A DNA stretch of 64,000 bases from Cladochytrium replicatum (GCA_025526935.1 JAHLKD010000005.1:310001-374000); one strand, 5' to 3'. Counted from the stretch's first letter, positions 36,257 through 47,817 are shown. Translations and numbers: made by a program. Notes: a model not told the origin generated them from the sequence alone.

Positions 36257-37198
36257 TCATCCTTTTTTCGGCTTTGATCCTGCTGTAGTGCTCGAACCAG
36301 CACCAGACATCCAGTTCGCCAAACTTCCCGCCACATCCGGCATCTCGACTTTCGGCTGTTGAGATTGCTTCTCCTGCATCTCTTTGAGTGTCTCCGGGTC
36401 GATGTTTTTCATGAGGTAAGGCATCCCAAGGAACATTAGCATTGAGACCCCGGTCATCAAGAGCATGGGATTGGCAAAAAGACCCATAATGTTAAAAGAC
36501 TCCCGTGGCTATATATGCAAACCGCGGGTTTAGCTTGAATGGTGGGAGTAAAGGAAGTGCTCCTCACCATGAAATAGTCGGTCTTAGCCCGGGCAGGCAA
36601 CTCTAGAGGGTGGCGCACTTGCGGACCAACACGAGCGTAGTTCATTCCGAGCTGAGTGATGGAAGCAGTCACTCGGTTTCCACCTACATCAACGCGAATC
36701 TGGCCATTGCCATGATAACAATAAGAATGGGTTGATAAAGAACGACGCGGAGTGTGAATGTAAGCGAACCTTGTCGAAAGTGTAGTCGGTGGACTGAACA
36801 TCAAGGATGTGTATTCCATCAGGAACGTTGGGACTGCCAAAACCCAAAGCTAAGGTGAGGATTTTCAGATAGTCGACAAATCATTCGCAGCGATTACATG
36901 CTGAAGCTTCCGTCATCTTTCACGTATCCCACGTATTGTCCCCCGTTAAGGACAACCCGAGTGTTATGAGAAATCAAAGATAAATCTAAAAATCCAAGAA
37001 TTGAATTAGATACCATGATTTTGTATTGCTAGCATTTACCTGGAATAATGTCGTTGAGAGCTATCCTGCCACGCACCGCAGCCTCTCCGGAGACAAATGA
37101 AAGCACGCTAGTCCAAAAGATAACTCATGGTCAACCAGAGTCGATTCATTCTGATTTTCTATTTACCCAAGAAAAAGGAATGCCACCAGTGTGTTCAT
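36257..37198 (-). CDS. EMC7: ER membrane protein complex subunit 7 (EMC7)
   Basis: Exons at 37198-37167, 37107-37040, 36985 to ~36901, ~36849-36772, ~36705-36570 and the last ending at 36257. EMC7 is a single-pass subunit of the ER membrane complex that inserts tail-anchored and multi-pass proteins. A signal peptide (MNTLVAFLFLGVLSFVSG) is followed by a beta-sandwich (VRGRIALNDIIPG, RVVLNGGQYVGYVKDDGSF, NVPDGIHILDVQSTDYTF, VRVDVGGNRVTASI, VRHPLELPARAKTDYF). Near the C-terminus come the TM helix PMLLMTGVSMLMFLGMPYLM and KNIDPETLKEMQEK, typical of EMC7. The exon 3 to 4 junction keeps frame only with a GC donor (TTCA, then GCATGT at ~36900) or an indel. The start codon lies 57 bp from that of COA6 on the other strand. 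Confidence 0.85.
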
Positions 37199-37254
37199 TG
37201 TTTCTGTTGAGAACATAGCCACACCATTGATCAACTGGAAGTTCTCACACAGAA

Positions 37255-37721
37255 ATGCTAGCTCCAAGCCGGGAAGTGCGCAATAAATGCTGGCAAGCTC
37301 GAGACATGTACTACGCATGCTTGGATATAAATCACTTATGGCTCGACGGATTGGAACAACCAAAGTCAAAAGAGGAATGCCTTGATATCGATCCATCGCA
37401 ATACGATCGGCTACCTGCGATCCAGAATAACGCGGAAAAAAGGGTCGGGAAAGCAGAAGCGAAGAAGTTGAGAGCTTGTGCGGAACTGCGGAAACAGTTT
37501 GAGGCACAATGTTTGCCAAGTTGGGTAAGCACGATTTCAACAACTCTCATGGCTTCAAACTGATCTTTTGTGTTCGATGCGGCACACAGACACAACATTT
37601 TTCAATGCTGCGGGTGAAAGATTTGCAGGTAGATTATCTGAAGCGTTCTATAGAGGAGGAGGATCGAAAAAGACAGCAAGGAGATTCTGATTTTTGGGAG
37701 AAAGTCAAACAACCGAAATAA
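37255..37721 (+). CDS. COA6: Cytochrome c oxidase assembly factor COA6-like
   Basis: Two exons (37255-37524, 37590-37721) give 133 aa. COA6 is a twin-Cys CHCH-type protein of the mitochondrial intermembrane space that helps deliver copper to the CuA site of Cox2. PSREVRNKCWQARDMYYACLD shows the CX9C-type spacing and the conserved Trp. The partner cysteines are in KKLRACAELRKQFEAQC. The intron falls after PSW, the usual end of the CHCH fold, and exon 2 adds VKDLQVDYLKRSIEEEDRK. An insert between the two Cys pairs (residues ~28-62) makes it longer than the yeast protein. It is divergent from EMC7 and probably shares regulatory sequence with it. Confidence 0.88.
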
Positions 37722-38242
37722 ACTGTACTCAAAGCAGAAAATAGTCTCGTCTTGGCAGATCTTTATCCATTTTTCCATCGTCATTGCTCGTTCAAGCACC
37801 CTCCATTGCAAATGTGAGCGAAAGCACTGTCGGACAGACGACCGTGAAGATTAAGCTGCACTATTAATGTACGTTACTTGATAGGTTACCATGACGGTCA
37901 TCGTTGCCTATTTGATACTCCAAGGGTGGACGAAGCTTGAGTCCTTGATGTGATCACTATCTGGATAAGTTGTCTGGTGAAACGAACAACGAACCTACTG
38001 GGACTTGATGCAGATGATGCAGATGATGCAATGATTTATGATCGTGTGATAAAGGGGAATGATAAAATGTTGAACACTCGGAGCTGCGAGTGATCAATGA
38101 AAACTAAATGCTGTTAGTGTTAGTGAGCACCATCGTTGCTCACAGGAGCCCACTCCTGCATACAACCACCGGGAATCATAAGTCATTTACTGAAATACGA
38201 GGATATTCAGCAGGTACTCAATGAGGGAATACAGTTCACAAG

Positions 38243-38356
38243 TTTTCAAAACGCCCAGACGAGGCTCTTCGTGTTATCTCTTTTCAAAACGCCCAGACGA
38301 GGCTCTTCGTGTTATCTCTTTTCAAAACGCCCAGACGAGGCTCTTCGTGTTATCTC
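38243..38356. repeat. 38-bp tandem repeat, three exact copies
   Basis: Three head-to-tail copies of a 38-bp unit beginning TTTTCAAAACGCCCAGACGA and ending in GTTATCTC at 38243-38280, 38281-38318 and 38319-38356, with no mismatch among them. The repeat lies about 85 bp past the 3' end of the NDUFA4-like gene, outside any supported gene. Exact identity points to recent expansion, so copy number may vary between strains. Confidence 0.95.
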
Positions 38357-38442
38357 TCATGGTGACACAGAAAGTTTGGGTTCTTTTGATAAAGTGAAGT
38401 AAGTTCAAAACACGGTGTTCAAACGAGCACACAACAAGTTAT

Positions 38443-38787
38443 TCAAGCACTCTTCTCCAACACAGACTTAAGACCTTTTGGTTGGGCCTTCTCGTACTGC
38501 TCAGCAACGGTGTAAAGCTTAAACGATGTCGTTTGGTTGATATCATTCCACTTGTGCGGGTTTGCGGTTCGGTTGACGACAACAACGTGCGGGTCATTCC
38601 TGATGAAGTGCGACGCGACGTACACACCACCGACAGCACCAGCACCCACGCATGCAGCTAAACCAGAGAATGAAGTAAGTGGGATGTCCAGGATCTGAGC
38701 AGCGTGTTAAGTACCGAGGAAGATAAGGTGAGGGTTCTTGGGGAGGGCTGAAGCGACAGACGGAACGGTGGAAGCAGGGCGAACCAT
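38443..38787 (-). CDS. NDUFA4/MLRQ-like respiratory subunit
   Basis: Two exons (38787-38715, 38657-38443) give 95 aa. The protein resembles the B12D/MLRQ family (NDUFA4, now counted as a subunit of complex IV in animals): a short N-terminus (MVRPASTVPSVASALPK), a single membrane helix (HLIFLAACVGAGAVGGVYV) joined across the intron, then FIRNDPHVVVVNRTANPHKWNDI with the family's N(R/P)xxPxxW pattern and KLYTVAEQYEK. It is expected in the inner mitochondrial membrane. Length and single-helix layout agree with the family. Confidence 0.8.
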
Positions 38788-41281
38788 TGTGTTGTTTTTG
38801 GGTTGAGGAAAGTAGTTGGTGTGGTGTTTGACAGCGTTTATGCAGGCAGGTGGACGGCTTGTTTTAAATCCAGCTGGCTGGGTTTCATGCAGGTCATGCG
38901 AGGAGCGTGTGGTGTGGGTGTCGCAATATCACCAGATCGGGAAGAATCCCACGTGAGTGCTTGGTTACCACACGTGATATCCGCAATCAAACGCCCAACC
39001 GAGCAAAATTCCGGCCAGCTTTCTGCCGTTATTGATCCTCACCAAAAGAAGATGCAACGAAAACTATCGGAACCGCAATCATCCTATTTTGGTGTGGTGA
39101 TTGGATGAAAGATGTGGCAACATGTGCGCTAAAAAACAGAACTGGAATATTACCATTAAGTTACTCACCTTTCTGTCGTGCTTACCGCTCACAGCAACTG
39201 GGCGCATATGCTGCCCTCCAATAATTGGGTCAACGCTTCACAAAGCCATCAGTGAGGCTAAAACCAGGTCAACACTGTTGAGTCAAATTGGTTGCGGATG
39301 AAACTTTGATCATTTTACTCACGCAAGTTGCCAACATTGTTCACATGATCATGGTCGGCTCGCCACGTGTTTCTATGAGTAGGCTTTGAGCTTCGCAAAA
39401 GATAATTAAACCAACAATGTAGCGGAGTGTGAACTTTGCTGAAGTGGAATCATCAGTCAGGTGGAAAAATACGGATACACCGAAATTGTACACACTTGGA
39501 TAGCCGCGTCGTGATATTCCCGGTCATCCATGCATTCGCTTGTGTGAGAGCTGTTGTGACAATCTCAATCATAGAATTGACTTTCGCAGAAAGCCTCTCA
39601 GCCCGCCTTCCGAAGTTTCGGTGATCGCTCCGAGATTCATACAAAGCTCGATCGTTTGTGACAAAAAGCCCTATGCTTCTTTGCGCATGTCGACCGTGGA
39701 TTGAACAACCTCTTCAATAGACTGTTTTCCTTATCATGAGTGCGACGTTCTTGAAAAGTCTGTTGGCGTTACATTTACACACTGCTGTGATCCACTTAAT
39801 ACCACTTCGCCGCAATCTGCTCGTCCTTGAGCATGCTCTCATTCGCTCCTCATGCACAGTGAAGTGTACCAACTGGCTTCCTCTCCATTGCTAAATTTGT
39901 TCAAGACGTATTTCCAGTGTCGGATCGAGCGGGTGTTCGCGTTGGTAAGTTGTGCTGAAGTTCCCGAGTTAGATCTCGCTCGATCTCATGTCTCACGGAG
40001 AAGTACATTTGTACGGTAAAGATCACGTAGAGTGGGTCAATTTTCATTGAGGGAACGTTTAAGTCTACCAACGTCGCGACGCGAAGGTGTCCACCAGACG
40101 AGGTCCACAGTTGAGGAACCTCCGCCAAGGGCCTGACACACGATTGCACCGGAGTAGACTGACTCGAATCATGGTTATCTTTCGTGTTTCCGCTTGCCCA
40201 AAACCATCGTCTCTCCTGCTCATCACGAGGTTTCACTTGATTCCAGAGTAGTTTTGACGAGCACGGAGTCTGAAGTTGAAGCTCTCCAGTCTGAAACTCG
40301 CATGCTGCTAGACGGATTGCGTCTTGTGCAAAGGAATTTCAATGATCCATCATTGCGGGGACTCACATTTGACTTTATCAACGTCAGATGGGTTTGATTC
40401 TTTCATAGATCAGCAACCATTTCGGAGAGCCATGGCTGCGTCTTAAAACACCCTTCATTTCGCCGCTCATATGTTTACAATAAGTTTGAAGCCTTTTGCG
40501 TGATCACATCAGCCATATGGCCAGGAGTCTTAAGCCAGTCTTCAATGCTCAGAATCTTTTCATTGGCTTCAAACAAAAGAAGCTCGCTGTAGGCATGATC
40601 ACAATCGCAATTAAGGATGGAATGATTGTGGGGCGGGAAATGAGTTATTTTGATGTGGCGCACGGCCTCCTCCATTTAAAAACAGATGAACAGCCACATA
40701 TTTTTTCAAACGTGTGTAGTGTTGCTCGTTGGAGCTTCTCGTCCCCATAGATCCTACTTGAGCGTCAAACACTGCGAAGATCGTATGGGATCGTATGTCG
40801 GAGTGTATGCGCTTAGCGCTGCTCTTTGGCCGATTTTGTATGGGCATTCCACGGTTGGGGATGAACCCGCGCAAAGGAGCATATCCACATTTGATGACGA
40901 TATCCACAGATGTTAATATTGGTCATCCCACTATTAATAGCGTTGAAGGAGCTTAACCTAAAAAGCTGTCATTTGTGGGCTATTTGTGTATGCACTTCGG
41001 TAAAATTTCCAAGGTCTCACTGGAAACTTCAAGAGCCTTTCAGAAACCTCTGCAGTGAATCAATAAAATGCAAGCATCCCAAGAGCTCTGACGTGGATCA
41101 TCATTGTCGAGCGCTCCTCTTTGTTGGGAGAGTTAAAGTTGGTTCATCCGCTATTTTTGGAAGCGAAGTGTTCAACATTTTGGTGAGTGGAGCACTTGAT
41201 CCAATCCTTTAAATACCTCTCACCAGCGCTCCCCAGATCTCAGCTTGCAACACTTGACACCTCAACTATCAATCAGCCAAA
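38788..41281. other. 2.5-kb gene-poor stretch
   Basis: No gene is supported. Candidates are weak: 39901-40236 (-), 40194-40397 (+, with the protein-like stretch TESEVEALQSETRMLLDGLR) and 40475-40907, where both strands are open (minus: LLLFEANEKILSIEDWL; plus: GSYVGVYALSAALWPI). None has a recognisable domain or a clear splice-joined continuation. These could be remnants or fast-evolving small genes. Confidence 0.35.
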
Positions 41282-41491
41282 ATGCCGAACAGATCACCTC
41301 ACTACCTCTCATCCTTCAACGCCCCGAAGCAAGGCTCGATCTTCAAGAAATCAAACCCGACGCGTAATTCGATGATTTCCTCTGGTCCTGGAGGAAGCCT
41401 GCCAATGTCTCGCGAGGGCACGGGTTCGTCGACTTCGTCGGTGCAGTCAGTACTGGGAAAGATGCGTGATATATTCAAGACAGGTCGTTGA
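41282..41491 (+). CDS. Small 69-aa Ser-rich protein
   Basis: A single short frame with a good start context (AAAATG) after a C/T- and A-rich leader. The product is basic and Ser/Gly-rich (MPNRSPHYLSSFNAPKQG, FKKSNPTRNSMISSGPGG, then a short helical end SVLGKMRDIFKTGR). No signal peptide or membrane segment is visible. The dense Ser/Thr-Pro and Arg-x-x-Ser sites suggest phosphorylation. I do not recognise a family. Its clean context is the main support. Confidence 0.4.
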   Translation: MPNRSPHYLSSFNAPKQGSIFKKSNPTRNSMISSGPGGSLPMSREGTGSSTSSVQSVLGKMRDIFKTGR

Positions 41492-42300
41492 TCTGTTCTA
41501 CCACCATGAAGGACGAACACGAAACTGGAACATACCCAAACTAACAAACTTTCTTTTGTTTTGTAAAACAACTGTCCAGTTTTCGGAGACTAACTTTTTG
41601 AATTTACATATCATTACTTAGTCAAAGTGTGAAAGGGAAGTGTCAAATAAATAATACAAAGGTTTTATCATTGTTGTACCCATGAACCACCGGAATGGCA
41701 GCACCAACTCATTGGTCCCCAGCCTTACGTTCAACTAAACAAGATTCCGTTGTGGAAACTGCAGAAGGTCGAAAATTCAGAACTGATGATATGAACGAAA
41801 GAGCGAACGAATCTTGTCATTATGTTAAATAAAGTTTAAATCAGTACACTGCTCCATATCCAGCCCAGCGAAAAGCGGCTTGAGAGTGAGCCCTCATGAA
41901 AAGAACAAAGAATCATGTCAGAATAACTGCTTGTCGAAAAAACGTGCTGCAAAGCCCAGACATATTTGAAAAATGGGGTCACTGATCTGCAGTCATTTCC
42001 CTTCTTCAGCCAAGTCTGGTCAACCATTATACTACGAGCTCTTTCAAAAAATCGACTCGAGCAGAATGGGAAAGTTCGCCATGCTTGCAGCAATGAAGTC
42101 AAGACCAGATGTGAATTTTGACCTTCGAACCTTGAAGACGGGAAAGCTACCGTTCCAGACATAACATCCGTTTGTACGATCTGGCCGAAGCTAAGGCTAA
42201 GCACAAGTCTGTGTCATCGGTGTTGCCGCAATAAGAAGAGTGATACAACACCGATCTATTCGAAAGATGAAAGGAGAAGGATGTTAAGGAAGCAAAAAAC
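41492..42300. other. Stretch without a supported gene
   Basis: Short ORFs only, for example 41836-42204 on the minus strand, without motif or splice partners. AT-rich parts at 41590-41690 look like untranslated sequence of the small gene upstream. Confidence 0.35.
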
Positions 42301-42304
42301 AACG

Positions 42305-42680
42305 AATGTGAGGCTCACCACATATGTGCCCATTTGCGCAATTCACCTTGTTTAACGAGATGGCAGCCATCAGTGGAATTGCCAAATCAGAGTTATATCA
42401 AGCAAAATCGAGAAGGTGGAGGCTCACGAATCACCTTTCCAATGAACTCGACTTGCAAGTCGCACACTCCTTTGAATTTCTTCCGGTACAGACTGGTTTC
42501 GTGCAATTATATACAGTGCCAACAGCCTTGGTGCGAACTCGGCAACACGTTCGCGAGCGCTTTCACACAACATTCAAGATAAGTCATAAGTTCAGCGCGG
42601 CTGACTGGTGCAGGAACTGATGGCTTTGCTTCCAAGTGGACAAGAGCTAGAAAGAAGATTACGGCTACTCCGAACTTCAT
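42305..42680 (-). CDS. Small secreted cysteine-rich protein candidate
   Basis: The first exon from 42680 encodes a strong signal peptide (MKFGVAVIFFLALVHLEA) and a short mature start (KPSVPAPVSRAELMTYLECC). A GTGAAAG donor and an AAG acceptor 40 bp later join it in frame to AVGTVYNCTKPVCTGRNSKE and CATCKSSSLE. A further open piece, VNCANGHICGEPHIRCFL, ends near 42305 and may be the last exon, but I could not find a donor/acceptor pair that keeps frame. With it, the mature chain would hold about ten cysteines in some 80 residues. This is the general form of fungal secreted effectors or defensin-like proteins. Function is unknown, and the exon model beyond the first intron is tentative. Confidence 0.4.
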
Positions 42681-43089
42681 GGTTTATCGAGGCTCTGCTG
42701 TGCCCTGTTTGAAGACCACCACTCACAGTTTACTTTGAGAAATTTGAGGTTGGTGACCGTGTGTTGAAAGATCATTTACACTGAACTGTTCATCTGCCAC
42801 TGAATCACTCATCTTCTTGATTGCTTACCTGATTTGGAAAGTTAAAAGTTTCTTTCTCTTTTCTCTTTTCCTACGTTCTAGATGTTTTCCTTTGCCGTTT
42901 CTGCTCAATAAAAGGAGATCAGTCTTTCTCAATAAATCAAGTGAAGTTAGAAAACCATCTATTTACGACAGTATGCTTATTCTGATACCCCTAATATCTG
43001 TGTAGATTTTTAGATTATAAGCATGGCTATATGGAGATGAAGGTAGTTTATAATAGTATTCGATGAAGGATGATAAATTCCATGGCATT

Positions 43090-44717
43090 TCAGCCTCGGA
43101 GAGGCTTCAGCCCCAAGCTCGCACGGATCTTATTTGTCTCCTCGATGCTCAAGCTTTCAGCACCTCCAGCTCCACCACCACCGGAAGATACCCCCTTTTC
43201 GGCACCAGAATTGCGCTTCCCATTGTCCTCATCAGAAACAGCCGGGACAGCAGTTTTCTTAAACATGGAGTTCACTTTGCTACGCGACCACGTTTTCTTC
43301 TTTGTTCGCTCCCCATCGTGATTACGGTGATCCGAACCCACAGACCTGTCTCGGTGTCGCTCGTGGTGGTTTCGATCGCGGTTGTGGTCATCCCTCCCTC
43401 GTCTGCGATCGTCGTCGCGCTCCCGTCTTTCGCGATCATCTGGCCTACTGTCACGATCATTTCCTCTTCGTCTCTCGCTGCTGTCATCTCGTCTTTTCCG
43501 GTGCCTATCATCATCGTGCCGTCGCCTGTCTGGACTCCGATCGTTTCTGTATTGACTGCGGATGTCGCGTCTATCGTCTCGTCGCCGATCATCCGGACTT
43601 TGTGACCTCCTGCGATCCTTCTGATCATCTGGGCTTCGTGATCGCCTGTGATCCCTTTCACTTCTCGACCCATCATAGCGTCGGTCATCTTTATCCCGGT
43701 ATGTCTCACGATCTTTGTCATTATCCATTCGACGATGTCGCTCCCGATTTTCACTGCTCGAGCTCCTTCTCCGCGGTTTCACTCCTCGCTTTGAATCTCT
43801 TTCGCCTGAACCAGATAGAGTGAAAACGTCAGTCGAGCTACGATAACGCAACGACTCCCTTACCATCAGAAACATTCCCGCCCCTTCTGTCATCCTTCTC
43901 ACTTTCACTGGAGCTTTCGCTCTCACTTCTTCCATCTTCCCCATCTTCCAAGCCCTCCTCAAGAATGGACACTCTTGGTTGAAGGTCTTCCTTTTCCACC
44001 AAAAGTTCTCTCTTCATGACTCGAGGCATGATCGTGTCGCAAACACGCTCAGAAGTCAGCAATGCATCCACAAATTCATCCATAAATGTCAGGTCGAATG
44101 CTCCTGCTTCAACATGTATCAGATTCACAACCGCGAACGTTATTTATTTTACACCAACATGGAAGTCGTCGTCTTAGCTTCCGTTTGTCGTAAAGAAGTG
44201 GCTCAAGGTAAGTGTATATGTCAAGTGCAGAGCCAGTGAGTCGTAAGTAAAAGGCTGCAAGCGCCCTGAGGTATCTGGAGAAGAAATCAACCATCTTTAA
44301 TCGCAACGATACTGCTTTGCTTACTTGAAATCTTCATCTTTTATAAATTCTATAACGATCTCGCGTTGTGGCTGCAACTGCAGCATCTTGAGCGCCAGAC
44401 ACAGGAATTCAGTGGGCCGCTGATTTCCGAACTGTCCTCCGATCGAAGTGATCTGAACTGCCTTCGTAACAAATGTCTCCACTGAAAGATGATAATGAGA
44501 CAAAGGAAGAAGAACCAAAAAGGGTTGCAACTCACTTGTTAGGCCGAAGCAGTGTTCTTTCCAGTACATGCACTCGTAGATTCGCGTACGAATGATTTTC
44601 TCGATAAGATACTGTGGATTTGTGCCATGGATGGCGGTCGCATCTCCCACTATAATCGAGCAGCGTCAGCACCACCAGCAGCGACCATCACCAATAGGTA
44701 CCTGTCCGGTTAGCCAT
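43090..44717 (-). CDS. PRP38: Pre-mRNA splicing factor PRP38 with RS-like tail
   Basis: Six exons keep frame (44717-44702, 44649-44536, 44481-44325, 44274-44159, 44106-43864, 43805-43090), 453 aa. PRP38 is part of the spliceosomal B complex and is needed for its activation. The core reads MANRTVGDATAIHGTNPQYL, KIIRTRIYECMYWKEHCFGL, FLCLALKMLQLQP, IEFIKDEDFKYLRALAAFYL, then FDLTFMDEFVDALL and RVCDTIMPRV, all typical. The first coding exon is 16 nt. From residue ~240 a long Arg/Asp/Ser-rich tail (DRRRHDDDRHRKRRDD) resembles the RS tail of animal PRP38A rather than the short yeast protein. It is head-to-head with the broken NUBPL gene. Confidence 0.93.
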
Positions 44718-44772
44718 GTTTTTGTTGCTCTGCCACTAAGCCACCCCAAATGACTCCACTTCATCGGTCCCA

Positions 44773-45888
44773 AATTTTGTCCTAGCATCTGCTCCCATTC
44801 ATCGGCTAGGGTTAGCCGGATCATCAAAGGATGTCTCAAAAATACCACGCATGCAGCGGGGATTACCTCGCTCGCAGGCCCTCCCTGGCGTGCGGCACAT
44901 TTTGGCGGTAGTATCAGGAAACGGCGGAGCACTCTGTCGGCATATCTTGCGGTGGCTCTTAGCTTGCTCCCACAGCGAGAACAAGTCGGCAGGAAATTGG
45001 CTGTCGGATTGCTTGGCGCGGATGTGTTTGGACCGTCTTACCGATGATGACGAATTTGAGAGGATCTCCGGAGATTGATTCTGGAAATAGAATATTCCTC
45101 GAATGAATGCAACTGCGTTGATTCTTTGAACTCAGCGGACACCATTGGTAAATTATGGAATCAAGAGCATGTTGATGGGATTTCTGGTTGGCGAGGATGC
45201 TTCAGTTGTGTGGAGATGCTGATGGTATTAGATTGAAATCCGTGATCATCGACGCTCCTGACAATGTTCATAGGTGATGAAGGCGGTGGAGCAGCTCCTA
45301 CGACAAGTCGACTGGAGCGACACAGATGTGCTTGTAATAGACATGCTGCCAGGGACTGGAGACACTCACCTGTCGATCCCTCAGTTTGTTCCGATTTCTG
45401 GGGCTTTACTTGTATCAACCCCGGAGGATTATGCATTAGCGGACGCAAAGAAAACACCTGGGATGCTCCAGCAACGGAATATCCCAGTGAGTGATATCAT
45501 ACCCCAACTTGACTTCACTGTCATAAATCTCAACTTCAGATTCTTGGGCTGGTAAACAATATGTCGTTCTTCACATGGGAGAAGTGCCATCACCAGACCC
45601 GTATATTTGCCAGGTCTGATGAGGCATCTGGAATCGAGGCAATGGCTCACAAGTTCGGCACCACAGTATTGAGAGAGCTTCCACTCTTTGCCTGGGGTTG
45701 CGGCTCTTTCTGATGAAGGGATGCCCGCGCTAATGTATGATGATTCTGTAGATCACAAGGAACATTGGCACGATGAAGTGGATGGGTTGAAGAAGACAGC
45801 TAGAATTTACAAAGCTTTAGCAGAGAGAGTGTGGGATGAGCTGGAGAGTGCCAGAACGGTTTCGGAAGGTTCTCAACCAAATACATGA
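44773..45888 (+). pseudogene. NUBPL/IND1-like P-loop Fe-S carrier, broken
   Basis: Clear relics of the Mrp/NBP35-type ATPase that delivers Fe-S clusters to respiratory complex I. In order and in changing frames: MQRGLPRSQALPGVRHILAV, VVSGNGG, then STLSAYLAVALSLLPQ and LGADVFGPS, NLRGSPEIDS, GFLVGEDASVVWR, VMKAVEQLLRQVDW, VLVIDMLPGTGDTHLS, ISGALLVSTPEDYALADA, ILGLVNNMSFF, and PGVAALSDEGMPALM. The P-loop GKGGVGKST is reduced to GNGG plus ST, with a frame change inside it (~44915-44935). Further single-base breaks lie after GPS (~45040), in WR/LM (~45215) and before PGVAAL (~45695). The cluster-binding CxxC is replaced (FTWEKCHH). Real introns remain, for example 45490-45540. Many assembly errors in one gene are the alternative. 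Confidence 0.8.
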
Positions 45889-45934
45889 TTGCCTCCCATG
45901 AACGATTACATCATCTGAAGGTGGCTTAGTAATA

Positions 45935-46642
45935 ATGGACCCACTCACAAGACGACTGCTGAAGGAGCTGCGAGAAGTGAAGCAATTGGAGAAGGTGCGG
46001 CTCTAACCAATGGGCTATTTCAATATCTGACGCATGCTTTGGATTTCATCAGAATGGAGATGGAGGTGAGGGGGTCGTTGAGCTTGGCCCAGTAGCCGAG
46101 GAGGATTTAACCGAATGGCGATGCGTGCTCCAAGGCCCATCAGGATCTCCATATGAAGGTGAATGGTTCATGTACAGTTTGCTTCGATTGATTTTCACTG
46201 AACCGGGTTTCAGGAGGTACTTTTACCCTGAAAATCCAAGTTCCGCCAACCTATCCACTTCAGCCACCAACTATCACATTCAAAACAAGAGTATGCCATC
46301 CGAATGTGCATCTGAAGGTGCAGTTGTTTTTGGGAGGTCGATGAGTGAGAATTCCAACTGGTCTTTCTTGCAGACGGGGGAGATCTGCCTTGATGTACTG
46401 AAAAACGCATGGACGCCAGCATGGTCGCTTCATAGCGCTTGTATGGCCGTCGGTGTGCTCCTTACGGTAGGCGAAAGCCTGGAAAGATGTTGTGTGGTGC
46501 TGATTTTGTTGGTGATGGTTAGAGTCCTGAAGCAGACAGCCCGCTGAACTGCGATGCAGCGAACCTATTGCGTGCAGGTGACGAGCGTGGTTACAACTCG
46601 TTGGTACGGATGCATGTTAGATTACATGCTGCAAAGAAATAA
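45935..46642 (+). CDS. Ubiquitin-conjugating enzyme E2, Pex4-like
   Basis: Five exons (45935-45994, 46053-46158, 46214-46317, 46374-46466, 46523-46642) give 160 aa. The UBC fold is complete: LLKELREVKQLE, DLTEWRCVLQGPSGSPYEG, GTFTLKIQVPPTYPLQPP, the HPN motif in CHPNVHLK, and the active-site cysteine in TGEICLDVLKNAWTPAW. The C-terminal SPEADSPLNCDAANLLR and RGYNSLVRM, with the AWTPAWSL segment, are most like peroxin-4, the E2 that ubiquitinates the import receptor Pex5 for recycling from peroxisomes. Another class of E2 is possible. No membrane segment is present, as expected for Pex4 held by Pex22. Confidence 0.88.
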
Positions 46643-46841
46643 TTGCGGATGCAACGAAGAATATGGAATTTGAACAGAGACCATTCCATGTGACTTCAGG
46701 GTGCCTTATAAATCTCCTTTTTCCACAAATTTTGTTGGCCGCACAAACGGCTCGTTTACGCCACAGAGTCGCCCACATCCCACTACTTTTCAGACCCTGA
46801 GCACCTCCGTCCGAACCGCTCTCACTCCTTCAAGCCCCGCC

Positions 46842-47785
46842 ATGCGTCTCTCGCTTCTCGCAGCCTTGCTTTTCGCCATTCTGGCCGTTTCTGTGAACGC
46901 CTCAGAAGTGGTATGTAAACCGTGCTGAGCAGTTTTTTTTCTGAAGTGGAGACTGAATGATTGAACGCAGAACCCATCTCGAAGGGTAGCTCGTCGACAG
47001 GCAGGCGGCTCACAAATCGCCACAGAACTTTCGTCGATCTTTTCGCAGGCGTTGGATATCTTGAACAAAGCAAACACTGGTGCTGGAAACAACGGTGGGA
47101 ACAACAACAACGCCGGTAATAACAACGGCGGCAACAATAACGGTGGTAATAACAACAACAACAATGGCGGTAATAACAATAACAATAACGGTAACAACAA
47201 CAACAACGGCGGCAACAATAACGGTGGTAATAACAACAACAACAATGGCGGTAATAACAATAACAATAACGGTAACAACAACAACAACGGCGGTAATAAC
47301 AATAACGGTAACAACAACAACGTCGGGAACAACGCCAAATTCGACGACATTAAGAACAGCCTTATTACCGTAAATACCCCAAGCTCAACGCATGCGAGAG
47401 CTTTAATTCACATGTCATTCTCGTTTAGATCTTTGACCAAGCAATCGCCATCCTTGAGAAGAAGAACGGTGGAAATGGCGGCAACGGTGGTAACAACGGT
47501 GGCGGCAACAACCTGATTGGAAAATCCACCACCACCAAGAAGGTCACTAAAACTAAGACAAAGAAGACTAAGACGACCACAACCACCCGCGCAGCTCAAT
47601 TTACGGAAGTTCCTGGAAACGGCGAGGGTAATGACGACGACAACAACAACGGTGGGAACAACAACAACGGCGGAAACAACAACAACGGCGGTAACAACAA
47701 CAACAACAACAACAACAACAACGGCGGTAACAACAACAACAACAACAACAACGGCGGTAACAACAACAACAACAACAACGGCGGT

Positions 47786-47817
<32 letters not shown>

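Noticed and set aside
43063-43823. Val/Ile-rich and His-rich plus-strand ORFs up to 180 codons
   Set aside because: They are antisense shadows of the Arg/Asp-rich PRP38 tail.
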